From positions 175,956 to 205,955 of the forward strand of contig CAUYUJ010009402.1 in assembly GCA_963575745.1 (NCBI GenBank): a stretch of DNA of 30,000 nucleotides, written 5' to 3'. The first letter of the stretch is position 1, and every line of letters starts with the position of its first letter. Made by a program: the position numbers and the translations under genes. The DNA is from Prorocentrum cordatum (taxonomy: Eukaryota; Sar; Dinophyceae; Prorocentrales; Prorocentraceae). Below are positions 1 to 8,805 of the stretch, piece by piece. The notes beneath the pieces were generated by a model, which worked only from the letters and a program-made list of their open reading frames with translations, had not been told where the DNA came from and searched no databases.

Positions 1-1142
1 CCTGAATGGCTCCAGGGTGTGGGGGAGTTTTGCTAGCTGGGATCCGCCCACTTCGCTGGATCTGTGCTTTCCCCCCGTAAGTCGCGTAGCGCCCATGGTA
101 TTTGCAGCCCACTCGTGCGCCAGGCTACGCCCGATATAATCGGTCCAGACGACATGACAGGGCAGGGACAAGGGAGGCTACGAAATTTGCTGCATGCAGC
201 TGGTTTCCGCCCCGCCAACGGGCCCATTCTTCGATGCTCGATGCATGGGCGCCATGCGCCAGGAGGCGCCAGGAAAACAGCTGCGTGAGCTGTTCCTCTA
301 CCCTCCCCTTTGCTATCGTACCCCTTTGGCCCCCCGATGCACTGGATACGGCCCACCTTGGCATCCACTTCGAAGCCCCTTGCCCAGACATCCTCCGAGA
401 TCCGCGGCCCCAAACTCCCGCAGCCTTTCCCCGAGGGCAGTACTTCGCCCCCGATTCATGCTTGATCGCGAGGAGGCCCGATCACGGGCCCCAGATCATG
501 GAGAACACAGGAGCCCCTAACCCGAGTAACAAGATGAAGACGTGGCCTCACTTAGGTCCCCGTCTTCGCATCAGGGACCACAAGTCTGGGCGGTTTGGTC
601 TGACACGTCTGCAGAACAGGGCCCCTATCCCTTCTGTCTCTGGGTCTCCTAACTCAGGTCCCTTCTCACGCCCTTCCCAAGGGGTTAGAGGTATTTTTTG
701 TTGCTTATCGCAAGAGGCCAGCATCCACGGGGAAAACGCCGGGATCGAACAGCACATGTCGCCCCGCCCTTCGTGCCGACGCGAGGCCTTCCGTCTTTGA
801 GAGGCCGCCTCGGCCGCCAGGGCAAACTCCGCGTCGGACGCATGGTTTGCCGTCGGTTTGTCGCGGTGCCAGCTTCGTTTATTTGGACGCGTCCAAAACA
901 ACCATTGCGGCGACACAGACTATTGGAGATCTGGGCATTCCCTCATTCGGTCGCAAGTCATGGGAGCCTCGCATATCTTCGCAGTTCGGTCGTTGAGAGT
1001 GCACTCACGTGCGCCAGCGTCCAGTAATCAACAGGGAGCGCCGACTCGGCGTCGACTCCGCGTCGATTTAGCGTCGATCCGCATCGATGCGCCTTAGTCC
1101 GCAAGGGCCATCAAGATGGCACGGTCGGCTCGCGTGATCGGC
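1..1142. other. Intergenic sequence without recognisable gene
   Basis: Several overlapping open frames exist on both strands, but none shows a recognisable motif, and no tRNA, rRNA or spliced-leader RNA could be seen. Around 1035-1090 there is a cluster of short GCGTCGA-type repeats containing small palindromes. I see nothing else to annotate. Confidence 0.6.
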
Positions 1143-1325
1143 GGCCAGCCCGGGGGGGAGTGAGAAGGGACGGGCCTTCTCAGAATGGCTCTGAAGTCCC
1201 CTGGCCGTCTGAGAAGTTCTGCGAGCCTTCCCCGAAGACAGAACAACACCTCTCAGAAGGCATGAGGCTTCCGAGAAGCCCCGCCGCCCACTGAGAAGGC
1301 CGTCTCCTTCTCCTCCTGACAAGAG
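1143..1325. repeat. Diverged relative of the 15965-16173 inverted-repeat element
   Basis: The stretch repeats the internal landmarks of the element at 15965-16173 in the same order: GGGCCTTCTCAGAA, then CCGTC(T/C)GAGAAGTT, then CTTCCGAGAAGCC or a near match. The many short palindromic TTCTCAGAAGG-type motifs are common to both. Clear terminal inverted repeats and a target duplication were not found, so this is probably an old or truncated copy. The relationship rests on shared motif order judged by eye. Confidence 0.45.
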
Positions 1326-1582
1326 CCAACAAAACGGCACAGTAGGCTCCTACAGTGGGGCCGCTGAAGAAGGAACATTTTTCGTTAGGGAGTGTGTCAG
1401 TGTCCCTCAATTGCTTATCAGTTTGTCATAGGTTTTCCTCAGCATCTCTGGGGGATTGAAACTTAATTTTTGGAAGAAAGGGGTCTCGTTCCTTATTTAG
1501 GGCTCCTTATGACCGCGCTTCGACTGCATGAGCTGCGGCAGATGACGGGCCGATTGTCCACCACCTTTACCGCAGGTAAAAG

Positions 1583-1619
1583 ATGGAGGAGGAGGAGGAG
1601 AAGGAGGAGGAGGAGGAAC
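1583..1619. repeat. Short GGA trinucleotide array
   Basis: An interrupted run of GGAGGA units follows a CCGCAGGTAAAAGATGG context that would fit a splice junction but has no supported exon on either side. The run reads as polyarginine on the plus strand, which is a product of the repeat rather than evidence for a protein. Confidence 0.8.
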
Positions 1620-1721
1620 TCCTCATTCTCCCTTCTTCCTCGTCATACATTTGGTAGTGGTGGTTGAAAATCTGCCCATCGGCAGAACCCTTGGCAAAAC
1701 CTCAGCGGCCACCCGCCCAGA

Positions 1722-1795
1722 CCGCGTCGTCGTCGTCCTCGTCGTTCTCGTCGTCGGCGTTCTCGGTGTCGTCATCGTTTTCGTTGTCGTCGTAT

Positions 1796-1832
<37 letters not shown>

Positions 1833-1835
1833 GGT
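1722..1835. repeat. GTC/CGT-type trinucleotide array
   Basis: An imperfect (GTC)n array with T and C substitutions ends in a purer run at 1798-1830. It reads as polyvaline or polyserine on the plus strand and polythreonine on the minus strand, with all frames open because of the repeat. It leads directly into the GC-rich island at 1836-2004. Confidence 0.85.
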
Positions 1836-2004
1836 CGAGCAGACCGCGCAGGAGGCGCGCCGGGCCGCCGCCCTCGCGCGGGTGCGCGCCCGCAGCGGCG
1901 GCGCGGGCCTCGCCGCGGCCGTGCTGGCGGCGGGCCTGCGCGCCGCGTTCGCCGCCTGGCGCACCGCGGCCTCGGACCGCAAGGCCTCGGCGCCGCGGGG
2001 GGTG
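1836..2004 (+). other. GC-rich coding-like island, product unknown
   Basis: In one plus frame nearly every codon ends in G or C, as in GC-rich dinoflagellate genes, and the peptide is alanine- and arginine-rich with a motif LRAAFAAWRTAA that resembles a single amphipathic helical repeat of the F-x-x-W-R type. It is continuous with the GTC array upstream and a CTC array downstream (about 2005-2060). No start, splice junctions or family could be assigned. The other frames are also open because of the base composition, so this may be chance. It could equally be an exon fragment or non-coding GC-rich DNA. Confidence 0.25.
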
Positions 2005-2066
2005 CTCCTCCGCCTCCTCCTCCTCCTCCTCCTCCTCCTCCTCCGCCTCCTCCCCCTCCCCCTCCT
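2005..2066. repeat. CTC/TCC trinucleotide array
   Basis: A polypyrimidine run of CTC units with a few G and C interruptions directly follows the GC-rich island. It reads as polyleucine or polyserine in the plus frames. Confidence 0.85.
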
Positions 2067-2123
2067 TTCGAGACCCTTTCGATAAGGGCTCCGCAGCGCC
2101 CCGCGGCGGGGCGCTGTAGCCCG

Positions 2124-2204
2124 TCAGTCCAGCGCCTTCAGGTGGGCGCCGAACTGCTCCTCCACGAACTCCTTTGCGACGGGCGCCCCTCCTTCGCTCG
2201 CGAG
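2124..2204 (-). other. Possible terminal exon, product unknown
   Basis: On the minus strand a CCCCTCAG, which would serve as a 3' splice site, is followed by 26 codons and a TGA at 2126-2124. The peptide ends in EFVEEQFGAHLKALD, a plausible amphipathic protein C-terminus. No upstream exon could be linked, and the frame closes about six codons before the proposed acceptor. I do not recognise the peptide. Evidence is limited to local codon pattern and the acceptor-like sequence. Confidence 0.2.
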
Positions 2205-2402
2205 CTGAGGGGCGTCCGGCCTTCTCTAGCCGCCTTTGAGCTCGGCTGAGCTGGCGGCCCGCGTCTGCTACACGGGGTGCGGGCCGCTCCCCCCTTCGGC
2301 CTGAGGGCTGGGGGCGGCCTCGCCGCGGCGCACGGCGCGCCGCGTCTTCTTCTTCTTCTTCTTCTTGTGCGGGGTCGATGGGGGTCGATGCTTGGCCGCG
2401 CA

Positions 2403-2625
2403 GCTGAGGACCCTGCTCCTGTCCTCCTTTCTGCGGGCGTCAGCGTCAGGAGCCGCTGCTGAGGACCCTGCTCCTGTCCTCCTTTCAGCGGCCTCCGAAG
2501 CTTTTCATCCTGCCACGCTGTTGAAGACCCTGCTCATGTCCTCCTTTTCAGCGGCCTCCGTCAGCTTTGCGTCATGCCAGGCTGCTGAGGACCCTGCTCC
2601 TGTCCTCCTTTCAGCGGGCAGTCCG
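2403..2625. repeat. Minisatellite, 55-64 bp spacing, four units
   Basis: The core GAGGACCCTGCTCCTGTCC followed by TCCTTTC recurs at about 2406, 2461, 2523 and 2587, with spacers of varied sequence (the third unit reads GAAGACCCTGCTCATGTCC). A closely related core, GGTCCCTGCTCCTGAC, recurs in the same orientation near 13395 and 13510, on the other side of the large retroelement block. A short CTT run sits just upstream at about 2344-2365. Confidence 0.85.
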
Positions 2626-3048
2626 TGGCGCGGTGATGGTCGTGGTTGACGGGGTGGTGGCTCTGCAGTAGGTGGTCGGTTGGTCGTCGGACTCGTCAGT
2701 GAGGGATGTCTATGCTGCTCTTGCTTCGCCCCTAGGGCGCTCGGGTAGTTCCGTCTCCGCCATGGGGATGGTGGGGGTGGCGAGCTAGGGCGGACCGCGG
2801 GGGCGCGGGTAGTGGCCGTCCTCCCCCCCCCCCCTGCCCCTCACCATCCCCCCTGGTAGGCGCGGGCAGTACTCGTCCTGCCCCCCCCCCACCCTTCGAG
2901 CCCGTCTCGAAGTTTGATCCTTGCCTCACCAGAGCAGCGTGGAATTGTGGAGTTGTGTGGTGGGTCTGTCTTAGGGTTGCTGGTGGTGGTTGGTCGGTTG
3001 TGTTTGGCGGTCGTTCGGGTCGTCTGTTGTCTGGGTTGCTGGTGGCCG

Positions 3049-5391
3049 CTAAACTTGTGCGTGTACAAGCGCTGCCTGCTTCTGTGCTGCAGAACGTGGC
3101 GACTTGTGCCTGGGGTGTTTTTTGCGTCCAGGGCTTCCCCAGGACTTGCGTCCTAACGCCTCATGCAAAACGTGGCAACGCTGCCTGAGGTGTTCCCACG
3201 CACTCGGGGCTTCCTCAGGACTTGCGTCCTGACGCCGTTGGGATGGTTGTCGAAGACTGTCGTCGTCGCGACCACCCTCTCGACTGGATGTGGCGCTTCG
3301 TCCTGAGAGGTGGCTTGCTGCGTCAGTCGAGGCAGGGCTGGCTGGGCATCTCCCTATGCTCTGGCCGGCTGGGGATTGCCCTAGGCCGTCCTCACGATCT
3401 GCGTAGGACGCGTCGAAGATGTTAAGGTTCTTGCTGGTCGGGGCTGCGCTTGCGGTTCTGAGACCCCATCTGGCCACAATGCTGCAGTCGAGCAGGTCGG
3501 TTATGGCAATATCGATCTCGGCGGCGTTTGCTGTCGTCAATCTGTTGCGCAGGTCGTCGCGGATGCCGTTGTCGAGGATCCATGTGGTGCCGAGGTCGTA
3601 GTGCTGTGCCGAGGTCTCGCTGACCGTCGTCTGTTTGGCGATGCGCTGGCATTCGGGAGTCTGTCTGCAGGTCGACTCGGCCGCGACTGCGGCCACGAAG
3701 GGGGCGCGGGCGGTGGTCGCTGCGAAGAGCATCCGCAGGACCTCTCTCGCGGCGTTGTTGGCGGCGAAGATCTCTTCGGCGATCGTCTCGGAGGTTTCTG
3801 GCGGTCTCCAGGGAGCCTCTGGGGTGCGCCGCCTGCTGGCCCTGTTGCCCAGATCGTCGCTGGTGTCGCGTCGGCACCAGGTTCGTCTTGGGAGCTCTAC
3901 GTAGATGGCAGCGATCTCGCCGTGTAGGATCTTTTGTTGTGCCCGCCGAAGTACTGGTAGTGGTGATGGGGATTGGCCGTCGCTGTGGGTTGAGATCGAG
4001 GTGTAGTCCAGGCCGCTGCTGCAGGTGATCCCGCCGTTGGCCATGATCTGCTGGAGGTCAGCGGTCTGTCGAGGGCGGTCGGTGATGAAGACGACCTCCT
4101 GGCGCTCAGCTGGTCCAGCAGGCGTGCTCGCGGGAGGCCTGTTGGGCGAGGGCTCGAGTCTGGCGAATGCTCTAGGTAACGCGGGTGACGTCTCCAGGAG
4201 CGGCAGCGGCGTGACATCGCACTGGTAGGCTGGCTTGTCGCTGAACGTCGGGTGGCGTCCTTGCTTCTTGTTGGCGGTCGTAGCCTCGGCGATGGCGTTG
4301 AGGTTCGCGGCGATCTGCTGCTCTGTCAGAGGGCCCATCGCCTGGTGGCGCCAGGCGCGCCAGGATTTGCGGCAGCGGTGGGCCGCCGAGAGGTGCTTCA
4401 AGAGCCTCGGGGACGCGTGGTGCTCGGTCTGGCAGCGGCGGCACGCAGTGCCAGTAGCCCAGAAGCGCGGGTCCGTGTGGTCGGGGCGGCCCCTACCCAT
4501 GTGGACGGCCATGCCTTGCTTGGTGGCGATGCGGCCGCAGACGTAGCAGACGTACTTCTGGTTGTTGGTGCCGTCGCGCTGGTCGAAGTCGTCTGTGGGA
4601 ACCACTGCAGGAAGCATCTGGATGTCCTTCTGGAGCTTGACGTTCTGGGCCTGGTCGCGAGTGCGGTGCAGGTGGGCTTTCACCGCCGCCTTGACCGCAT
4701 TGGTGGAGGGCTTGGGCTTCTGTCGGGCCCAGCTGATGACGTCGCAGTCGTACTGGGTCTGGCTGGGCCACTTTTCTCGCGGGAGGTACTTTCGAAGGAG
4801 GTCGAAGTCTTTCCCGGGCTGTCTGCTCCAGGTGCCCTCTCGTTGGCGCTGGCCGTCGAGCAGCTGAAGTAGTGCGGCGGGGGCGTGTTTCAGTAGTCGT
4901 GGTAGGTATCGACAGCGTGCTGCCGCCTGGTGGGCGCTGAAGTCGGGGGCGCCCGTCATGGCGACCGCCTCGGCGTCGGCGATGCGCCGATCGGGCGAGT
5001 TGGTCTCGGGCATCGAGGCTGCCACGCGGTATGGTCCCATGTACTTGGCGGCGGTGTGCTTGAGGTCCTTCTGAGTCAGATCGCCCCAGACGCGGCGATT
5101 GTAGGTGAGCGAGGAGGTCGAGAGCGAGTGGACATACTTCGCCCTGGCTTTCTTCGAGAGCTTCTTGCGGCGGAGGATCTGCTTCTCGATGGGCCAGGCT
5201 GATCCGAGCGCGCGGTTGACCCTTCGGCGAATCTCAGGCCCCATGACCCCACCCGATGCGATGATGGTTCCGAGGGATGCCTGCTGGATCACTAGCTGCA
5301 CCTTGATCGAGAGGCCGTCCAGCTCGAGGTGGGTGATCCCCCCCTTGGCGACTCGCTGTTTCTCCTTCCTGGCTCCCGCGACGTAGTGCAT
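3049..5391 (-). CDS. RT thumb and tandem C2H2 zinc-finger tail of LINE polyprotein
   Basis: This 780-codon frame is the longest intact part of the element. The first roughly 110 residues are the RT thumb: a LGTIIASGG turn, EIRRRVNRALG, an SKKARAKYVHS helix and LTYNRRVW, matching the conserved post-catalytic region of LINE reverse transcriptases. Near residues 281-306 is CYVCG followed by spaced histidines (VHMGRGRPDH), and near 317-345 is CRRC followed by LKHLSAAH, so two C2H2-type fingers stand in tandem. These probably bind RNA or target DNA. The remaining C-terminal half has no recognised domain; VVFITDRPRQT and IDIAITDLLD are ordered-looking segments. The annotated start is only the first ATG after the frame change: upstream RT sequence continues in the next frame, so this is not a free-standing gene. 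The last codons overlap a two-copy direct repeat. Confidence 0.75.
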   Translation of the reverse strand: MHYVAGARKEKQRVAKGGITHLELDGLSIKVQLVIQQASLGTIIASGGVMGPEIRRRVNRALGSAWPIEKQILRRKKLSKKARAKYVHSLSTSSLTYNRRVWGDLTQKDLKHTAAKYMGPYRVAASMPETNSPDRRIADAEAVAMTGAPDFSAHQAAARCRYLPRLLKHAPAALLQLLDGQRQREGTWSRQPGKDFDLLRKYLPREKWPSQTQYDCDVISWARQKPKPSTNAVKAAVKAHLHRTRDQAQNVKLQKDIQMLPAVVPTDDFDQRDGTNNQKYVCYVCGRIATKQGMAVHMGRGRPDHTDPRFWATGTACRRCQTEHHASPRLLKHLSAAHRCRKSWRAWRHQAMGPLTEQQIAANLNAIAEATTANKKQGRHPTFSDKPAYQCDVTPLPLLETSPALPRAFARLEPSPNRPPASTPAGPAERQEVVFITDRPRQTADLQQIMANGGITCSSGLDYTSISTHSDGQSPSPLPVLRRAQQKILHGEIAAIYVELPRRTWCRRDTSDDLGNRASRRRTPEAPWRPPETSETIAEEIFAANNAAREVLRMLFAATTARAPFVAAVAAESTCRQTPECQRIAKQTTVSETSAQHYDLGTTWILDNGIRDDLRNRLTTANAAEIDIAITDLLDCSIVARWGLRTASAAPTSKNLNIFDASYADREDGLGQSPAGQSIGRCPASPASTDAASHLSGRSATSSREGGRDDDSLRQPSQRRQDASPEEAPSAWEHLRQRCHVLHEALGRKSWGSPGRKKHPRHKSPRSAAQKQAALVHAQV
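3092..3236. repeat. Two-copy direct repeat, about 76 bp
   Basis: AACGTGGCGACTTGTGCCTG to CAGGACTTGCGTCCTAACGCC is repeated from about 3168 as AACGTGGCAACGCTGCCTG to the same GGACTTGCGTCCTGACGCC ending. The copies differ mainly in their middle. The repeat supplies the last codons of the zinc-finger ORF on the minus strand and may mark the 3' end of the element. Confidence 0.7.
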
Positions 5392-6500
5392 GAGAATGGG
5401 CCTTGGTCTTGTTGGGGCGTGGCTTCAGGCCGTGCTGGAACGCTGCCGTGCAGTGCCTGGTGGCCTCTAAGGTCGTCGTCTGGATCAGATCGCTGGCGTT
5501 TTGGGTGGCATTGTAGCCCGTAAGGTCGTCGACGAAGGACCTGTTCCTGAGCGCGCTTCCATCGCGGGGGGCCGCCGAGAAGAGCGGGGCGCTGCAGGCC
5601 CCGATCTCGTGGCCACCTGTCGGCTGGCCGTCTGCCTCGTCCGCGAAGGCGGCCTGGTCGATCGCCCTGAGCATGATGGCGAAGTGGATGTTGAAGGCGA
5701 CGTCGGAGTACGGCACTCCAGGTCGGGTGCTGGTCCGAGGCAGCTGGTAGCGCTGGGCGCTCTTGGCTGTCATCCAGTTGGTGGCATGGTGGTCCGCGAT
5801 CATGTGGCAGAGGTGTTCGTCGTCAATGTGCTGGTTGTTGTAGGCAGGCTGCTGGAGTCGTTCCTTTTGCGCTGGTCTGAGAAAGTCAGGGATGTCGATG
5901 CTTTCGATGAGATCGTTGAGCTCGTCGGCGGAGGTCGGCAGCTGCATGCATAACTCCCTGATGACTGGGCGGAAGGCTTCCCGAAGGTCTGGGAAGGTGA
6001 TGCTACAAGATCTGGGCCTTTTGGCAGTCGCTGATGAAGGCGCTGGTGTGGGTGATGAAGTCCGCCGCCATCTTGGGTCAGGCACCGCACTGGGTCGCTT
6101 CTAGGAGCTCTGGTAGCAGGCCCTTCACGCGTGAGCGGAGGAAGCTGTTGTGCATCTTGCCGATGGCTGTTGAGCAGAATGCCGCGGTAGGGTTTCTGCT
6201 GCTCCATGGCCTCCTGGCCCTTGTGGAAGTGCGTGGAGTGCCCGCCCTTGGCGGCGATCGGCTCAGTGCTCCCGAAGTGGATCTTGACTAGGACGGGGCG
6301 AAGCAGGCGAGCCATCCCTTCGGGTGCAGCTCTGGACATGTCGTCGGTGAGCTGGTCGGGCCCGCCTCGGCGTCCTCGCTTGGCGGCGGCAAGCTGGCTG
6401 GTCAGCAGGTGATTGGGTATGATGTTCTGGATATTCGGTTCTGGTCCCTCGCTGCTGGTGCGCTTGTTGTTGTCTGCGGCTACCCCGTCGGCGTCCGTGG
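5240..6500 (-). pseudogene. Reverse transcriptase palm and fingers, broken
   Basis: Fingers: IHFGSTEPIAAKGG, then GQEAMEQQKPYRGILL, near 6290-6180. The next motif, TQCGA then PKMAADFITH, is interrupted by a TGA at 6078-6080 in its own frame. Motif A is FPDLREAFRPVIREL with its aspartate at 5987-5989; motif B is RPGVPYSDVAFNIHFAI; motif C is FVDDLTGY with both aspartates at 5525-5530; LKPRPNKTKAH follows. The pieces lie in frame 0, then frame 2, then frame 1, and pass back to frame 0 in the thumb near 5390 (frames named by coordinate modulo 3). Such RTs copy element RNA at a nicked chromosomal target. The catalytic triad is retained, but the frame changes prevent one continuous product as read. 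Confidence 0.85.
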
Positions 6501-6511
6501 CGATGGCCTGC

Positions 6512-7330
6512 TCAATCTTGCCGTGGTAGGCAAGGGCGTGGTCGGCGATCTCGCCCTTCGTCATAAAGGGGCTTTCCGTCGTTGTTGCTGCGGATGAGGG
6601 GCGTAGGCGGTTTCTTGGGCTTCCGACCTCCGAAGGCCAGGGGTCGCTTGGCGTGCAAGGCCGCCTCGCGCGGGGCGTGGTCGTCGATGGCAGTGCCCAT
6701 CTCGTCGGCAATCTTATCGAGGAAAGCGTCGCGGTCTCTCGCGATCCACTTATGGAGGGTCGGCTTGGATGACCTGAGGAATTGGACGAGGGCGCCGAAG
6801 TAGCGCTGGGCACTGTCCGCAGTGTTGGATGCGTCGGCTTTCCCGGCGCTGGCCGCCAGGCTTGGTGCGTTGAAGACGAGGGAGGCCACCGCGAGCTTCG
6901 TGTAGTCGCCGAGGTCGGCTAAGAGTCCCGCGTCGGTGGGGTCAGGTAGCATGGCGTCCTTCGCGATGAGCTTGGCCGTGTAGCGTAGCCTCTTCTCGCC
7001 GAAGTGGCTGGCGACTCCGTTCTTCTTGGCGATCCGTGTCGTCTTGAGCAGCGATCGGCGAACCCGCAGGAGGGCGGATGATCGCTTGGTGATGTAGGGC
7101 TTGTGTGAGGTGCGGCCGTGGGAGCGGAAACGCTCGTAGGTGGCCCCCGTGATCTCCTCGGTGACAGTGGCGAGGTGGTCGTTACGATTGGTGGCCCAGT
7201 GCGGGTGTTGAATTGCGCTGAGCTTCTGGCTGAACTTCTTGCGGCATTCTCCGTCGGCAAGCTTGCTCTCGTCTGGCTTGGGGATGCCTTTGGTGACGGA
7301 TGAGACGATCTCGTAGGCGAGCTGCAGTTT
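6512..7330 (-). pseudogene. Linker between endonuclease and RT
   Basis: An open frame continuous with the end of the endonuclease runs for about 270 codons. It holds basic and helical segments such as SALLRVRRSLLKTTRIAKK and, later, LRSSKPTLHKWIARDRDAFL. This is the usual place for the weakly conserved region between endonuclease and RT in LINE polyproteins; I do not recognise a discrete domain. The frame closes near 6512, where the coding sequence appears to continue as KGEIADHALAYHGKIEQA in the neighbouring frame. Confidence 0.6.
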
Positions 7331-8150
7331 GACTGGGTAGTGGTCGCCCTTGATTTCTGGATCCTGGCCGCCGTCGATACCGTAGAGCACGGAAAAGGCG
7401 TCGATCGAGTCGATGTAGCTCTCGGGGATGATGACGTAGTCGATGCGGTGCGGGCCCTTGCCCGAATGCCAGGTATGGTGCTCGGCCCGTGACTGACGGA
7501 GGCATTGGCAGCCGCGAGGCGGTTGGGCAGGAGAAGCTCATGAAGGCGTCGGCCGTTGGGGTCCTCGTTTTGTTTCAAGCCCTGGCCGCCGATGGCCGCG
7601 CTGGTGACGTTGCCTGTCCTGGCATTTGCGTCGAAGAAAATAATGCTCACTTGGTTTTTTTTCGGTGGCCTCCGTGAGCTTCTTCCAGTAGAGAACCTTC
7701 CTGGGCTCGAGGGCCTTCGAATGCGCAGCGTGGGCGACGGCCAGCACGCGCTTAGAGCCAGGGGCCGTGGCGCGGGCGATGAGGAGCCTGGGGTCCTTTT
7801 CGATAGCGGTGAACTGGTCGGGTTTGAAGTAGAGCTCCTTCTTGCCGCACTTGCCGTAAGGCTTGCTGAGCGGGACATGCAGCTCGCAGCCGTAGTTGAA
7901 CCTCTAATGGTCGCTAGAGATGATGTGGTTGCTGTTGGCGTTGGCGCATCTGACCTCGTCTTCCTGTTTCGCGTCGCGTACGCCCCAGGGCGCCCTGGCC
8001 TCCTGGATACCGATGGTGTGGAGGTCCTCGTCGTACAGGCTGGCCATAGTGGTCTTAAGCTTGTTGATATTCTCCTCTCTTCGCTTCGATCCTTCCTTGG
8101 GCTCCCGGCCTGGCTGGATGTTGAAGGTCGCGATGTTGATCTCGACTTGG
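7330..8150 (-). pseudogene. AP-type endonuclease domain, broken
   Basis: The endonuclease/exonuclease/phosphatase fold is shown by INIATFNIQ near 8140-8115, IGIQEARAPWG with the metal-binding glutamate at 8000-8002, IIFFDANARTG with aspartate at 7630-7632, TWHSGKGPHRIDYVI near 7480-7430, and GDHYPVKL near 7350-7330. In APE-type LINEs this domain nicks target DNA to prime reverse transcription. A TAG at 7904-7906 interrupts one frame, and the same frame continues after it with RFNYGCELHVPLSKPYG, so it is a single-base stop. A frame change near 7655 and a return near 7490 add further damage. The N-terminal end is fused in frame to the RNase H end, with YDMASPKIDLQHVHA upstream. Confidence 0.85.
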
Positions 8151-8380
8151 ATCTTCCTGTCGCTGGACCCGGTGGGCTTGTGGAAGTGTCGGACCTCGGC
8201 GGTCTTCTCGACCCTGCTGGCGGTAAGGCTGCCGTGGCCGAAGTCGGGGTAGGCCTCCCGAGCGTTGGGGTCCGCGTTGAGCAGGAACTCCCAGTCCCGC
8301 TGGATTGCACCGTCCATGATGCTGGCCCACTCGGGCTGGGGCACTGGAACTTCTCGCAGGCGTCCGTGGTTAGCGGCGGT

Positions 8381-8805
8381 GTCGGCAACCTCGTTCCACG
8401 GATTGTGTTCGCGGGCGTGGACGTGCTGCAGGTCAATCTTCGGGCTGGCCATGTCGTAGAACATGCAGGACGGTCCTCACGGGGTTGGGGTCGTGGGCGG
8501 TGAAGGCGAGCCTCTTCGCAAGCTGCAGGGCGCCGAGCGAGTCGGCGAAGATCGTAGTGACGCAGTCAGGGTTGTGGTGGAGCACCCAGGCGAAGGCCCA
8601 GATTAGGGCGGTGATCTCGACGGTCGTGGAGGTCGTCTCGTGGTCGTTGTTATCCTTGAGGCGATGTCAGTGCCGCTCTTGTGCTTTCCGACGATGGCTC
8701 CCTGGAAGCGGAAGCCGTGGTTGTCATCGCCGACGATCACCACAGACCGGGCGTCGTCGCTGGGCTGCTTGGGGTGTCTGGAGCCGTCGGTGAAAAGGTG
8801 GATCT
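8381..8805 (-). pseudogene. RNase H type I domain lying upstream of the endonuclease
   Basis: KIHLFTDGS places the first catalytic aspartate at 8786-8788; STTVEITALIWAFAW gives the glutamate at 8616-8618; VTTIFADSLGALQLA gives the second aspartate at 8541-8543; HAREHNPWNEVADTAAN gives the conserved histidine, Asn-Glu and the last aspartate at 8381-8383. Spacing and order match type I RNase H. The first part lies in frame 1, the middle in frame 2, and the last part in frame 1 again, so there are two frameshifts (near 8650 and 8470). The last part runs without a break into the endonuclease. RNase H would remove template RNA after first-strand synthesis. The position before the endonuclease is unusual. 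Confidence 0.85.

Noticed and set aside
700-780. TTCGATCC-like text on the minus strand, possible tRNA T-arm
   Set aside because: No matching stem, acceptor or anticodon arm could be formed.
102-800. 232-codon plus-strand open frame
   Set aside because: No motif, no codon bias, and overlapping frames of similar quality on both strands.
3222-6813. Plus-strand open frames across the RT region
   Set aside because: They are antisense shadows of the minus-strand polyprotein, which shows all recognised motifs.
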